Source of the DNA: Hyalangium ruber
Lineage (GTDB): Bacteria; Myxococcota; Myxococcia; Myxococcales; Myxococcaceae
Assembly: GCF_034259325.1 (NCBI RefSeq)
Contig: NZ_JAXIVS010000013.1
Span: 124,001-188,000 of the forward strand
Length of the DNA stretch: 64,000 nt
Direction of reading: 5' to 3'
Of the stretch, positions 1 through 9,412 are shown in pieces. Position numbers and translations under genes: made by a program. The notes below the pieces were generated by a model, which made no database searches, was not told where the DNA came from, and saw only the letters and a list, made by a program, of their open reading frames with translations. Numbering within the stretch: position 1 is the first letter of the stretch; each line of letters starts with the position of its first letter.

Positions 1-39
1 AACGAGCGCCTCGAGTTCCAGAGCCCCGCGCCCTTCTAA
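1..39 (+). CDS. C-terminal end of an unidentified protein (partial)
   Basis: One frame stays open from the window edge to a TAA at 37-39 and gives twelve residues ending in QSPAPF. The gene starts outside the window. The tail is too short to assign a family. Its position upstream of infC on the same strand means it could share a transcript with infC, although about 240 nt of leader-like sequence lies between them. Confidence 0.4.
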   Translation, partial: NERLEFQSPAPF

Positions 40-220
40 GGTCGGCAGGCGCACATAGCGGGCGTTATCTCTGGCATTACCGGCCACGGTCAGGGAAAGT
101 GTGCCACGAGCTCTCCCTCCTACCGTGCAAGCGGGCACTTGTAGGCACTCCTGTGCGTCGCGGGACGCGAGAAGGGGGGGCTGCCGCACATCCGTGCCCG
201 GTCCCCTGTCGTACCGAAGG

Positions 221-250
221 GGCCTGTCCCATCTTCAGAGGGGACGGGCC
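221..250 (+). promoter_or_regulatory. infC leader hairpin
   Basis: Ten bases at 221-230 pair with 241-250 (nine Watson-Crick pairs and one G-U) around a ten-base loop, ending 13 nt before the Shine-Dalgarno at 264-269. CCCCT at 203-207 could instead pair with AGGGG near 218-222, whose last bases belong to the first stem, so two mutually exclusive folds are possible. This resembles an attenuator or translational control leader. The fold is seen in the sequence; its function is inferred. Confidence 0.35.
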
Positions 251-277
251 TGAAACCCAATTCAGGAGGAAAGTCAC

Positions 278-958
<681 letters not shown>

Positions 959-966
959 TCGACGCC

Positions 967-997
967 TGCACGCGGTGGACGCGATCCACCGCGTGTA
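967..997. terminator. Hairpin between convergent infC and galK
   Basis: An 11-bp perfect stem (969-979 with 985-995, 5-nt loop) is extended by an A-T and a G-U pair to 967-997. It lies 8 nt after the infC stop and 16 nt before the galK stop on the opposite strand, so it can serve both. There is no long T run. Confidence 0.6.
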
Positions 998-1013
998 GCG
1001 CACCGAAGGTGCC

Positions 1014-2141
1014 TCAAGCCCCCGCGGACTGGGGCACCAGGATCGTCGGCCGCTGGCCCGAGCGGGCCGCGTAGCTCTGCGCGATCCGCGTGGCCACGGC
1101 CGCTCCGGTGCCCTCCCGGGCCATCATGACCACGGAGCCGCCGAAGCCACCTCCCGTGAGGCGCGCGCCGTAGACGTCCGCATCCGCCCGCGCCAGGTCC
1201 ACGAGCAGATCGATCTCGGGGACGGAGACGTCGTAGTCGAGCCGCTGCGAGTCATGCGAGGCGTAGAAGAGGGTGCCCAGCCGGCGGAGATCTCCACCGC
1301 GGAGCGCCTCCACCGTGGCCAGCACCCGGGCATTCTCCGTCACCACGTGCCGCACGCGCCGGCCCAGGGGATCGGGCAGCGTCTCGGCGCGGGGGAGATC
1401 CGCCTCGGTCAGGTCTCTCAGCTGCGCGACGCCGAGCATCGCCGCGGCGCGCTCGCACTCCGCGCGCCGGGTGCGGTAGTCGCCGCCCGCGACGCTGTGG
1501 GTGACGCCCGAGTTGATGACGATCGGATCCAGGCCAGGCGGTAGCGGTACCCGCTCGTAGCGCATGTCCCGCGTGTCGAGGAACAGCGCGGACCCCTGAC
1601 CGGCGATGTGAACGGCCATCGGGTCCATCACGCCCACCGGCGCGCCGACGAAGTCGTTCTCTACCTTCTGGCCCAGCTGCGCGAGCCGGACCTCGTCGAT
1701 GGGCAGGGAGAACGCCTCGCGCAGGGCCCTCAGGAGGCACACGTCCAGCGAGGCGCTCGAGGACAGCCCGCTGCCCAGGGGGACCTCGGAGGAGATGCGC
1801 ACCTCGAACCCCGACAGCGCGTGCCCTTCGCGCCGGAGCACCTGGGTGACGCCCTGCACGTAGTCGAGCCAGCCCCGGTCATGGGCCTCCTGGCCCAGCT
1901 CGAACTCCAACACCTCGCCGGCGCGGCTCTTGTTGACGCTGAAGGCGCGCACCTTCGAGTCCTGCCGCCGCCGCAGCTCGACGTGCGTCTGCTGTGGGAT
2001 GGCCATCGGCAGCACGAAGCCGCCGTTGTAGTCGGTGTGCTCGCCGATCAGGTTCACCCGCCCGGGGGTGTGCGCGACGAACTCCGGGGGATGTCCGAAC
2101 AGCTCCTGGAAGGAAGGGGCCACGTCTGCTCTCGGGGTCAT
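1014..2141 (-). CDS. galK: Galactokinase
   Basis: GHMP-family kinase phosphorylating alpha-D-galactose to galactose-1-phosphate, the first Leloir step in the cytoplasm. At 375 aa it has the normal length. The galactokinase signature PGRVNLIGEHTDYNGG is near residue 26, the ATP-binding motif LGSGLSSSASLD lies mid-protein, and TGGGFGGSV is near the C-terminus. The ATG overlaps the stop of the upstream GH43 gene by 4 nt (2138-2141), so the two are probably translationally coupled. The coupling suggests that galactose is the sugar released by the neighbouring glycosidase. No galT or galE is present in the window. Confidence 0.96.
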   Translation of the reverse strand: MTPRADVAPSFQELFGHPPEFVAHTPGRVNLIGEHTDYNGGFVLPMAIPQQTHVELRRRQDSKVRAFSVNKSRAGEVLEFELGQEAHDRGWLDYVQGVTQVLRREGHALSGFEVRISSEVPLGSGLSSSASLDVCLLRALREAFSLPIDEVRLAQLGQKVENDFVGAPVGVMDPMAVHIAGQGSALFLDTRDMRYERVPLPPGLDPIVINSGVTHSVAGGDYRTRRAECERAAAMLGVAQLRDLTEADLPRAETLPDPLGRRVRHVVTENARVLATVEALRGGDLRRLGTLFYASHDSQRLDYDVSVPEIDLLVDLARADADVYGARLTGGGFGGSVVMMAREGTGAAVATRIAQSYAARSGQRPTILVPQSAGA

Positions 2142-3754
2142 TCAGGGGTGATGCGCAGCGAGTCGAACCGGGCCGAGGCCCCCGCGATGCCGCCCGAGGT
2201 GAGCGCCACGCGGATGCCGCGATCCCAGGGGGGCAGGTACTCGCCATTCACCTCGTCGCCCACGTTCGTCCAGTCGGTACCGTTGGAGCTCACCGCGAAC
2301 CGGAACAGGTAGCCCGACTTGCCCACCATGCGCAGGTGCAGCTTCTTGTCCGGGGCCTCGGGCGCGTCCACGGTGGTGACCACCTGGTGATTGTTTCCCT
2401 GGCGGCGCCACACCTCGAGCTTGCCCGCCTTGAGGGCAATGCCCAGCGCGTTCTCGGGATCGCCATAGGCCGACAGCCCCGCCACGGTGCCCGTGGCGAT
2501 GCCGCTCAGGTCCAGGATCGTCTCCGCCGTGTAGTCGCCGGAGCGGGTGGCGCGGGCCAGTACGCCACCGATGACGTCCTCAGCGCGATCAGCGGGGGGC
2601 GCGAGGGTGAGCATGCCGTCGGCCACGCTGAAGGTCGGCTTGCGCCAGTTGGGCCACACCCAGCCGAGCGCCAGCGTCGCGGCGCTGAACTCATCGACGA
2701 GGGCCGGAGCCTTCGGCATCAACTGCCCGCCCACGCCCCGGCGCTGGTTGATCGCGGGCCAGCCATCCTCGCCCCACACGACGGGATCCAGCACGCCCTG
2801 CCGGCCGACGTAGACCGAGTCCTTGGTGCTGTAGGCGTGGTACAGGAAGTAGTCGCGGCCCTGCGGATCCGTCACCACGCTGCCGTGGCCCGGGCACTTC
2901 CACGTCTCGTTGTTCTTCATGATGGGGTTGAGCGGGTGCTTCTCCCAGCCATGGAGCAGGTTCTTCGAGCGGGCCACACCCACGCCGTAGTTGCAGGCCC
3001 GGCCGCAGCAGCCCGCACCGGCGTAGAACATGTAGAACCAGCCGTTGCGCTTGATGAAGTGCGGGCCCTCGATGAGCTGCCCCTCCCACGGCACGTCATT
3101 GATCAGGATCGACGTCTTCTCGCCCTCCAGCCGGGTGCCATCCTCGGACAGCGGCTGGGCCCAGAACGGGGTGGGCAGGCCGCGGCTGTTGCCGTCCTCC
3201 TTCCACACCAGGAAGAGCTTGTCGTTCTCGTCGCGGATCAGCGCGCCGTCGATGGAGCCCAGCTCCTGGCAGACCAGCGGGCCATGGTCCGTATACGGCC
3301 CCTGCGGCTGCGAGGCGGTCGCCACGGCGATACACAGCGGGCCGCCGCGCTTCTTCGCCGTGTAGAAGACGAAGTAGCGGCCATTGTCCACGGCGAGCTC
3401 CGGCGCCCAGTAGTTGGCCTCGGACCACTCGGGCGGGTTCTGGAAGATGTGGCCCACCAGCTCCCAGTTGAGCAGATCCGTGGACTTGAGCAGCGGGTAC
3501 TGGGGCGCCCACTCCGACGAGGTCGCCGAGGCCCAGTACTCGTTGCCCACGCGGATCACCGACGGATCCGCGAAGTCGCCGGGGAGGATCGGGTTCACCA
3601 CCTGGAGCGGGGGAGGGGGCGGGGTGGGCTGCTCCGGAGTCGGCGGCACGGGCCGCGGGGCCAGCTCATCCGAGGAACAGCTCGGCGCGGAGAGCGCCGC
3701 CAGCACGGTCAACGAGAACAGGGCTGCGGAAAGAAAGACACCGCGGGAGCGCAT
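2138..3754 (-). CDS. GH43 glycoside hydrolase lipoprotein (first of two)
   Basis: 538 aa. A lipoprotein-type signal with candidate lipid Cys26 (SAPSC) and a Pro-rich linker are followed by a GH43 five-bladed propeller (about 50-350). The three acidic positions of the family are visible: Asp in DFADPSVI (base), Asp in GSIDGALI (pKa modulator) and Glu in LIEGPHFI (acid). A C-terminal beta-sandwich of the DUF1349/concanavalin type begins at DEFSAATL. GH43 enzymes release arabinofuranose, xylose, galactose or galactofuranose from the chain end. Coupling to galK and proximity to a Galf-type importer favour a galactose-releasing role; this is inference. A CC pair (GAGCCGRAC) is unusual and may form a disulfide. 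Ribosome-site match is weak. Confidence 0.88.
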   Translation of the reverse strand: MRSRGVFLSAALFSLTVLAALSAPSCSSDELAPRPVPPTPEQPTPPPPPLQVVNPILPGDFADPSVIRVGNEYWASATSSEWAPQYPLLKSTDLLNWELVGHIFQNPPEWSEANYWAPELAVDNGRYFVFYTAKKRGGPLCIAVATASQPQGPYTDHGPLVCQELGSIDGALIRDENDKLFLVWKEDGNSRGLPTPFWAQPLSEDGTRLEGEKTSILINDVPWEGQLIEGPHFIKRNGWFYMFYAGAGCCGRACNYGVGVARSKNLLHGWEKHPLNPIMKNNETWKCPGHGSVVTDPQGRDYFLYHAYSTKDSVYVGRQGVLDPVVWGEDGWPAINQRRGVGGQLMPKAPALVDEFSAATLALGWVWPNWRKPTFSVADGMLTLAPPADRAEDVIGGVLARATRSGDYTAETILDLSGIATGTVAGLSAYGDPENALGIALKAGKLEVWRRQGNNHQVVTTVDAPEAPDKKLHLRMVGKSGYLFRFAVSSNGTDWTNVGDEVNGEYLPPWDRGIRVALTSGGIAGASARFDSLRITPE

Positions 3755-3925
3755 GGGGGAGGCACCTTGATGGGGGGGCGGGAGACTACGGCGGTGAAGA
3801 TTCGGGGGTCAACGCATCATCACCCCGTGCATTGATATGTCTTTTCAGCCGGGTTCGTCTGGAAATCAACACAACCTCCAACGCGCCGCGTCGGGAGGCG
3901 CGAGGGGTGGATTGTGTTGTTGGTC

Positions 3926-3954
3926 TTGACACACTCTGGTGGCGTGTATCAGAT
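3926..3954 (+). promoter_or_regulatory. Sigma-70-like promoter in the divergent GH43 intergenic region
   Basis: A perfect TTGACA at 3926-3931 is followed by weak -10 candidates TATCAG (3947-3952, 15-nt spacer) or TCAGAT (3949-3954, 17-nt spacer). It points toward the GH43/importer operon starting at 4037. Just upstream, CAACACAA (3867-3874) and TTGTGTTG (3912-3919) form an 8-bp inverted repeat that could be a regulator site serving both divergent operons in 3755-4036. Confidence 0.4.
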
Positions 3955-4036
3955 GCGCACCCTCTCGCACGGCGCCCGCCTCCGGGCTGCCTGGGAATGA
4001 CCAGCCGTCAAATAGACCCGGAAGGGGGAAGTGGAC

Positions 4037-5917
4037 ATGCGGAGAGGGCCGTCCTCATCGCGAGGTGGTAGCCGGACCGGAGCGCTGCTCACCGTGCTCG
4101 CACTGCTGGCTACCGCCTGCGCGGATGACCAGTTGGTGCCTCCGCCTGGTCCTCCGGTACCCGAGCCGGAGCCCGAGCTGACCCTGGTGGCCAAGAGCTA
4201 CACCAATCCCCTCCAGATCTCGATTCCGAGCGGGGGACAGGTCGAGAACTGCCCCGACCCGACGGTCATCCGAGGCCAGACGGAGGGCGACACCGCCTGG
4301 TACATGTTCTGCACAGCCGATCCCCTGAACGATGAAGACAGGGACAACGCGGATGCATACAAGGAACACCTGATCCCGATCCTGAAGTCAGACGATCTGG
4401 TGGATTGGACATACGTCGGTGACGCATTGGCGGAGCGTCCGAGCTGGGCAAGGCCTGACTCCGATATCTGGGCGCCCGAGGTCGTCTATTTCTCAAACAA
4501 ATATTATTTGTATTACACGGTCCCCGATGTGCTGGAAGGCGGCAGCGCCATCGGTGTCGCCACCAGCGACAGCCCCGTCGGCCCTTGGACTCACTCGGCG
4601 AAGCCGGCCGTGGAGCCTCATGAGTCGCCTTGCTGCGGTGACTCCCGGCGCTGGGTCTTCGACCCCGAGGTCATCGTCGACGCAAAGGGTGACAAATACA
4701 TCTATTACGGCAGCTATTTCGGTGGCATCTCGGTGCGCAAGCTCTCCGCGGATGGGTTGACCTCCGATCCGTTCTCGCAGGTGGAGGTCGCGGTCTCCAA
4801 TCGCTACGAGGCGCCCAGCGTCATCCAGCATGGCGGGTACTACTACCTGCTGGCCTCTGCCACGGACTGCTGCAAAGGGCCGCTCACTGGCTACAGCGTC
4901 TTCGCGGGGCGCTCCAAGGACCCTTGGGGCCCGTTCGTGGATCGCGACGGCGTGCGCCTCACCACCAACCGTGTCGGCGGCACGCCCGTGCTCGGCCTCA
5001 ATGGCAACAAGTGGGTGGGCCCCGGCCACAATACGATCGTGACGGACTTCGGCGGGCAGGACTGGATCCTCTACCACGCCATCGACCGGCAGCGGCCCTA
5101 CCTGGCGCCGATGCCCAATGGTGATCTGCCCCCCCGTCGCCAGGCGCTGATGGACGCGCTGGACTGGGTGGATGGCTGGCCGGTGGCCCGTGGCGGCTTC
5201 GGCGCCTCGGACACCGAGCAGCCCGCGCCGGCGGCCCAGCCGGGCCAGAAGAGCCGCTACCAGTTGGTCGTTGCCCGGCAGGACGAGCCGGGGGCGGCCA
5301 TCCCCTCGGCCACGGATGAGTTCAGCGGGCTCACGGTGGGCACGCAGTGGGGTTGGGTCCGTGCTCCGGTGGGCCCCTTTGCCGGAGTCTCGGAGGGCCA
5401 GCTGCACCTGAACACCCAGAATGCCGACCTCTTCGAGGGCAACAACAGCGCCGCCATCCTGTGGCAGCCGGCTCCCAGCGGGAACTACCTCGTGGAGACG
5501 AAGCTCCACATGAACCTGCCGCCGACGAGCTGTTGCTTCAACTTCGTGCAGGCGGGCCTCCTCATCCACAGCGATGACGACAACTACGTGAAGCTGGTCC
5601 ACTTCTCGAACTGGGAGACGCGGCAGATCGCCTTCGCCAAGGAGCTGGGCCCGGTGGTGCCGGACCGCTATCCGCGCTACGGCGAGACCTTCGGCGGCCC
5701 CGCTGGCGAGACGGTCTGGCTGCGCATCGCCCGGCGCACCCAGGGCGACGAAGAGCTGTACACGGCCTACTCCAGCCTGGATGGCACGCTCTGGAGCCGG
5801 GCGGGAACCTGGACGCACAAGTTTGGGGAAGACGCGCGGATCGGACTGGTGTCGATGTCGGGCACGGGCTTCACCGCCTCGTTCGACTACGTGCGCGTCT
5901 ACACGCTGAAAGACTAG
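4037..5917 (+). CDS. GH43 glycoside hydrolase lipoprotein (second of two)
   Basis: 626 aa from the ATG at 4037, chosen over a GTG at 4031 because the GGGGGA ribosome site (4024-4029) would abut the GTG. Lipoprotein signal with Cys28 (LATAC) and a PPPGPPVPEPEPE linker. GH43 motifs are NCPDPTVI (base Asp), WVFDPEVIVD (second Asp) and NRYEAPSVI (acid Glu). A C-terminal beta-sandwich starts at DEFSGLTV, the same architecture as the divergent GH43. There are three Cys-Cys pairs (SPCCGD, DCCKGP, SCCFNF). Likely anchored outside the inner membrane, acting on a furanoside or galactan. The gene sits 28 nt upstream of the importer genes on the same strand, so it probably leads that operon. Exact specificity cannot be read from the sequence. 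Confidence 0.88.
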   Translation: MRRGPSSSRGGSRTGALLTVLALLATACADDQLVPPPGPPVPEPEPELTLVAKSYTNPLQISIPSGGQVENCPDPTVIRGQTEGDTAWYMFCTADPLNDEDRDNADAYKEHLIPILKSDDLVDWTYVGDALAERPSWARPDSDIWAPEVVYFSNKYYLYYTVPDVLEGGSAIGVATSDSPVGPWTHSAKPAVEPHESPCCGDSRRWVFDPEVIVDAKGDKYIYYGSYFGGISVRKLSADGLTSDPFSQVEVAVSNRYEAPSVIQHGGYYYLLASATDCCKGPLTGYSVFAGRSKDPWGPFVDRDGVRLTTNRVGGTPVLGLNGNKWVGPGHNTIVTDFGGQDWILYHAIDRQRPYLAPMPNGDLPPRRQALMDALDWVDGWPVARGGFGASDTEQPAPAAQPGQKSRYQLVVARQDEPGAAIPSATDEFSGLTVGTQWGWVRAPVGPFAGVSEGQLHLNTQNADLFEGNNSAAILWQPAPSGNYLVETKLHMNLPPTSCCFNFVQAGLLIHSDDDNYVKLVHFSNWETRQIAFAKELGPVVPDRYPRYGETFGGPAGETVWLRIARRTQGDEELYTAYSSLDGTLWSRAGTWTHKFGEDARIGLVSMSGTGFTASFDYVRVYTLKD

Positions 5918-5945
5918 TTTCATTGCTCACACCTGGAGAGACCCA

Positions 5946-6926
5946 ATGAGATGGATGATCGCGGTAGCGCTGGTAGCGCTGATGGGCTGTAAGCAGGAGT
6001 CCGCGGAGAAGCCTCAGCAGCCCGCGGGAGAGGCCACGCCGCCGGCCGCCGCGAAGAAGCTCGTGGTGGGCTTCTCGCAGGTGGGCGCCGAGAGCGCCTG
6101 GCGCACGGCGGAGACGAAGTCCATCCGCGGCGAGGCCGAGAAGCGCGGCGTGGACATGAAGTTCTCTGATGCCCAGGGCAAGCAGGCCAACCAGATCCAG
6201 GCGCTCACCTCGTTCATCGCGCAGAAGGTGGACGTCATCGTCCTGGCCCCCGTCGTCGAGACCGGCTGGGAGGTCGTCCTTACGCAGGCCAAGGAGGCCG
6301 GCATCCCGGTCATCCTCGTGGACCGTGGCATCAAGGTGAGCGACGAGAGCCTCTACACCACGCTGATCGCCAGCGACTTCGTGGAGGAGGGGCGCATGGC
6401 GGCCGAGTGGCTGGCGAAGAAGACCAACGGCAAGGCCAACATCGTGGAGCTGCAGGGCACCACCGGCTCCGCTCCGGCGATCGATCGCCAGAAGGGCTTC
6501 ATGGAGGTGCTGCAGAAGTTCCCGGACATGAAGGTCATCAAGACCCAGAGCGCCGACTTCACCCGCGCCAAGGGCAAGGAAGTGATGGAGGCCTTCATCA
6601 AGTCGGACCGCGCCAACATCCAGGCCGTCTACGCCCACAATGACGACATGGCCCTGGGCGCCATCCAGGCGCTCGAGGAGGCGGGCATGAACCCGGGCAA
6701 GGACGTCACCCTCATCTCCATCGACGCGGTGAAGGGCGCCTTCGAGGCCATGGTGGCCGGCAAGCTGAACGCCACCGTGGAGTGCAACCCGCTGATGGGG
6801 CCGCTCGTGTTCGACACGATCAACAAGGTCCGCGCGGGCGAGAAGGTGCCGAAGTTCATCCAGAACAAGGATCAGCTCTTCGAGCAGGCGAACGCGGCGC
6901 AGGTCATCGGGACTCGTGAGTACTGA
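5946..6926 (+). CDS. ytfQ: Sugar ABC transporter substrate-binding lipoprotein (YtfQ type)
   Basis: 326 aa with a short lipoprotein signal (Cys15, LMGC). Periplasmic-binding-protein fold of the ribose/galactofuranose class, with LVVGFSQVGAESAWRTAET at the N-terminus, VDVIVLAPV, VILVDRGI, YAHNDDMALGAIQAL and TVECNPLMGP. The last motif and overall pattern resemble E. coli YtfQ, which binds galactofuranose. GGAGAG precedes the ATG. The following ATPase gene starts inside its 3' end. The gene order SBP-ATPase-permease-permease is that of ytfQ-ytfR-ytfT-yjfF. L-arabinose is an alternative ligand. Confidence 0.88.
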   Translation: MRWMIAVALVALMGCKQESAEKPQQPAGEATPPAAAKKLVVGFSQVGAESAWRTAETKSIRGEAEKRGVDMKFSDAQGKQANQIQALTSFIAQKVDVIVLAPVVETGWEVVLTQAKEAGIPVILVDRGIKVSDESLYTTLIASDFVEEGRMAAEWLAKKTNGKANIVELQGTTGSAPAIDRQKGFMEVLQKFPDMKVIKTQSADFTRAKGKEVMEAFIKSDRANIQAVYAHNDDMALGAIQALEEAGMNPGKDVTLISIDAVKGAFEAMVAGKLNATVECNPLMGPLVFDTINKVRAGEKVPKFIQNKDQLFEQANAAQVIGTREY

Positions 6927-8442
6927 GCCGCTCCTCGTCGCGCGCGGTGTCGAGAAGCGCTTCCCCGGGGTCCACGCCCTCGCCGGCGTGGACCTCGATG
7001 TGCGTGCGGGTGAAGTGCATGCCCTGATGGGGCAGAACGGCGCCGGCAAGTCGACGCTGATCAAGATCCTCACCGGGGTCTACGCGCGCGACGGGGGGAC
7101 GATCACCTTCGAGGGGCGCGACTTCCGGCCGCGCTCTCCGGGGGAGGCCCAGCGTCAGGGCATCAGCACCATCTACCAGGAACTCAGCCTGGTTCCGACG
7201 TTGACGGTCGCGGAGAACCTGTTCCTGGGGCGCGCGCCCCGGCGCTGGTTCGGCATCGACTGGCGCACCATGCGGCGCAAGGCAGCGGAGATCCTCGCCA
7301 CCTTCGACTTGCGCGTGGACGTCGATCAGCCGTTGGGGACGATGTCGGCCGCGGTCCAGCAGTTGGTGGCCATCGCTCGGGCGGTGCAGACGGAGGCCCG
7401 GGTCATCATCATGGATGAGCCCACCTCCAGCCTCGACAGCCACGAGACGGAGATGCTGCTCGACGTGATTCTTCGGCTGAAGAACCGGGGCCTGGGCATC
7501 GTCTTCGTCACCCACTTCCTGGAGCAGGTCTACCGGGTCAGTGACCGCATCACCGTGCTGCGCAACGGCGCGCTCGTGGGGACGTACGAGGCGGCGAAGC
7601 TCACGCGCCTGGAGCTCGTCTCCCACATGCTGGGCAAGGTCCCGGAGGAGATGGAGCCAGCCCTGGAGCCGCATCCCGAGAGCCAGGGGACGGCCGTCGT
7701 GGCCGCCCAGGGGTTGGGGCGGCGCGGCGTGGAACCCTTTGACCTGACGATCCACCAGGGCGAGGTGGTCGGGTTCGCCGGCCTGCTGGGCTCGGGGCGC
7801 ACGGAGGCCGCGCGCCTGCTGTTCGGCGCCGACCATGCTCGGAGCGGCACGGTGAATGGCGCCTCGCCCAAGAGCCCTCGCCAGGCCATCGAGCAGGGGA
7901 TGGCGTTCTGCCCGGAGGACCGGAAGGCCGACGGCATCTTCCCGGAGCTGTCGGTGCGGGAGAACATCGCGCTGGTGCTCCAGCGCAAGCTGGGCTTCCG
8001 GGTCTCGCGCGCGCGGCAGGAGAAGCTCGCGCAGGAGTTCGTGACGAAGCTCAGCATCAAGACGCCCTCGGTCGAGCAGCCCATCCGGCTGCTGAGCGGT
8101 GGCAACCAGCAGAAGGTCATCCTCGCCCGGTGGCTGGCGTACGAGCCGCGCCTGCTCATCCTCGACGAGCCGACGCGCGGCATCGACATCGGCGCCAAGG
8201 GCGAGATCGAACGCCTCATCCGTCAGCTCTCCCAGAAGGGGCTCTCGGTCCTCTTCATCTCGGCGGCGCTGGAGGAGGTGCTGCGGCTGTCCCACCGCAT
8301 CGCCGTCTTCCGGGATCGAAAGAAGATCGGTGAGCTCTCGCGGACGACGCTTCCCGAGGTCATGAAGATGATTGCCGGCGAGGAGGGGCAGCCGCCCGAG
8401 GGCATGAAGCAGGCTGCAGGTGAGGAAGGCCATGCGCCATAG
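6916..8442 (+). CDS. ytfR: Sugar ABC transporter double ATPase (YtfR type)
   Basis: 508 aa CUT2-type ATPase with two nucleotide-binding domains. The first has Walker A GQNGAGKST and Walker B VIIMDEPTSSLD. The second has a degenerate P-loop (GLLGSGRTEAARLL), the signature LSGGNQQK and Walker B LLILDEPTRGID. One active and one impaired site is normal for this class. It energises import through the two permeases that follow. The GTG start at 6916 overlaps the binding-protein gene by 11 nt, so translational coupling is likely. Confidence 0.95.
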   Translation: MSTEPLLVARGVEKRFPGVHALAGVDLDVRAGEVHALMGQNGAGKSTLIKILTGVYARDGGTITFEGRDFRPRSPGEAQRQGISTIYQELSLVPTLTVAENLFLGRAPRRWFGIDWRTMRRKAAEILATFDLRVDVDQPLGTMSAAVQQLVAIARAVQTEARVIIMDEPTSSLDSHETEMLLDVILRLKNRGLGIVFVTHFLEQVYRVSDRITVLRNGALVGTYEAAKLTRLELVSHMLGKVPEEMEPALEPHPESQGTAVVAAQGLGRRGVEPFDLTIHQGEVVGFAGLLGSGRTEAARLLFGADHARSGTVNGASPKSPRQAIEQGMAFCPEDRKADGIFPELSVRENIALVLQRKLGFRVSRARQEKLAQEFVTKLSIKTPSVEQPIRLLSGGNQQKVILARWLAYEPRLLILDEPTRGIDIGAKGEIERLIRQLSQKGLSVLFISAALEEVLRLSHRIAVFRDRKKIGELSRTTLPEVMKMIAGEEGQPPEGMKQAAGEEGHAP

Positions 8443-9412
8443 GAACTTCTGGCCGCTGGTGGCGCTGGCGGCGCTGCTGGTCTTCAACCTGTTGTTCACC
8501 ACGGGCTTCGCGCGGATGGAGTTCCGAGACGGCCGGCTCTTCGGCACGCTCGTGGACATCTTCCAGAACGGCGCGCCCGTCATGCTGCTGGCCGTGGGGA
8601 TGACGCTGGTCATCGCCCTGGGCGGCATCGATCTCTCCGTGGGCTCGGTGATGGCGCTGTCAGGGGCGGTCGCGGCGCTGCTGATGACGGAGCAGGGGCT
8701 GTCGGTCCCCGTGTCGATCGCGGCCGCGCTGGCCTTGGCGCTGGGCGTGGGGGCTGTGAACGGGGCGCTCGTCACCTACGGGGGCGTCCAGCCCATCATC
8801 GTCACGCTGGTGACGCTGGTGATGGGGCGGGGGCTGGCGCAGACGCTCACCGGAGACCAGAAGGTCCGCTTCGAGAACCCGGCCTTCGAGTTCATCGGCA
8901 ATGGCACCGTGCTGGGCCTGCCGTTCGCGCCGCTGCTGGTGGCGGCGGTGGCGCTGGTCGTCTGGCTGCTGCTGCGCAAGACGGCCACGGGGCTCTACCT
9001 CGAGGCCATGGGTGGCAACCCCCAGGCGGCCCGGCTCTGCGGGCTTCGGGTCCACGTCATCCGGATGCTGGCCTTCATGGCCTGCGCGCTGTGCGCGGGC
9101 TTCGCCGGGCTCATCGCGGCGGCGGACATCAAGGAGGCCGACGTCGCCAACGCCGGGCTCTACCTGGAACTGGATGCCATCCTGGCCGTGGTGCTCGGAG
9201 GCACCAGCCTGACGGGCGGGCGCGCCAACCTCGTGGGCTCGCTCATTGGCGCCACGTTCATCCAGACGCTCACCATCATGTTGCAGATGCGCGGCGTCAT
9301 CACCGAACACACGCTCATCATCAAGGCGATCGTGGCGCTGACGGTGTGCTTCATGCAGACGCCCTCGTTCGAGCGGCTGGTGCGGCGCCTGCGCCCCGCG
9401 GAGGGCGCATGA
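8432..9412 (+). CDS. ytfT: Sugar ABC transporter permease (YtfT type)
   Basis: 326 aa inner-membrane permease of the BPD_transp_2 (ribose/galactofuranose) family, with multiple hydrophobic helices and the family motif VGMTLVIALGGIDLSVGSVMAL. The ATG at 8432 is preferred over a GTG at 8420 because a GAGG lies just upstream of it. It overlaps the ATPase gene by 11 nt. It probably forms a heterodimer with the next permease to make the translocation channel. Confidence 0.92.
   Translation: MRHRNFWPLVALAALLVFNLLFTTGFARMEFRDGRLFGTLVDIFQNGAPVMLLAVGMTLVIALGGIDLSVGSVMALSGAVAALLMTEQGLSVPVSIAAALALALGVGAVNGALVTYGGVQPIIVTLVTLVMGRGLAQTLTGDQKVRFENPAFEFIGNGTVLGLPFAPLLVAAVALVVWLLLRKTATGLYLEAMGGNPQAARLCGLRVHVIRMLAFMACALCAGFAGLIAAADIKEADVANAGLYLELDAILAVVLGGTSLTGGRANLVGSLIGATFIQTLTIMLQMRGVITEHTLIIKAIVALTVCFMQTPSFERLVRRLRPAEGA

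Noticed and set aside
1994-3835. 613-aa open frame on the plus strand opposite the first GH43 gene
   Set aside because: His/Arg/Val-rich antisense shadow caused by high GC; no motif, and it overlaps a clear GH43 on the other strand.
6904-8775. 623-aa minus-strand frame opposite the importer ATPase
   Set aside because: Antisense shadow of two intact Walker-motif domains.
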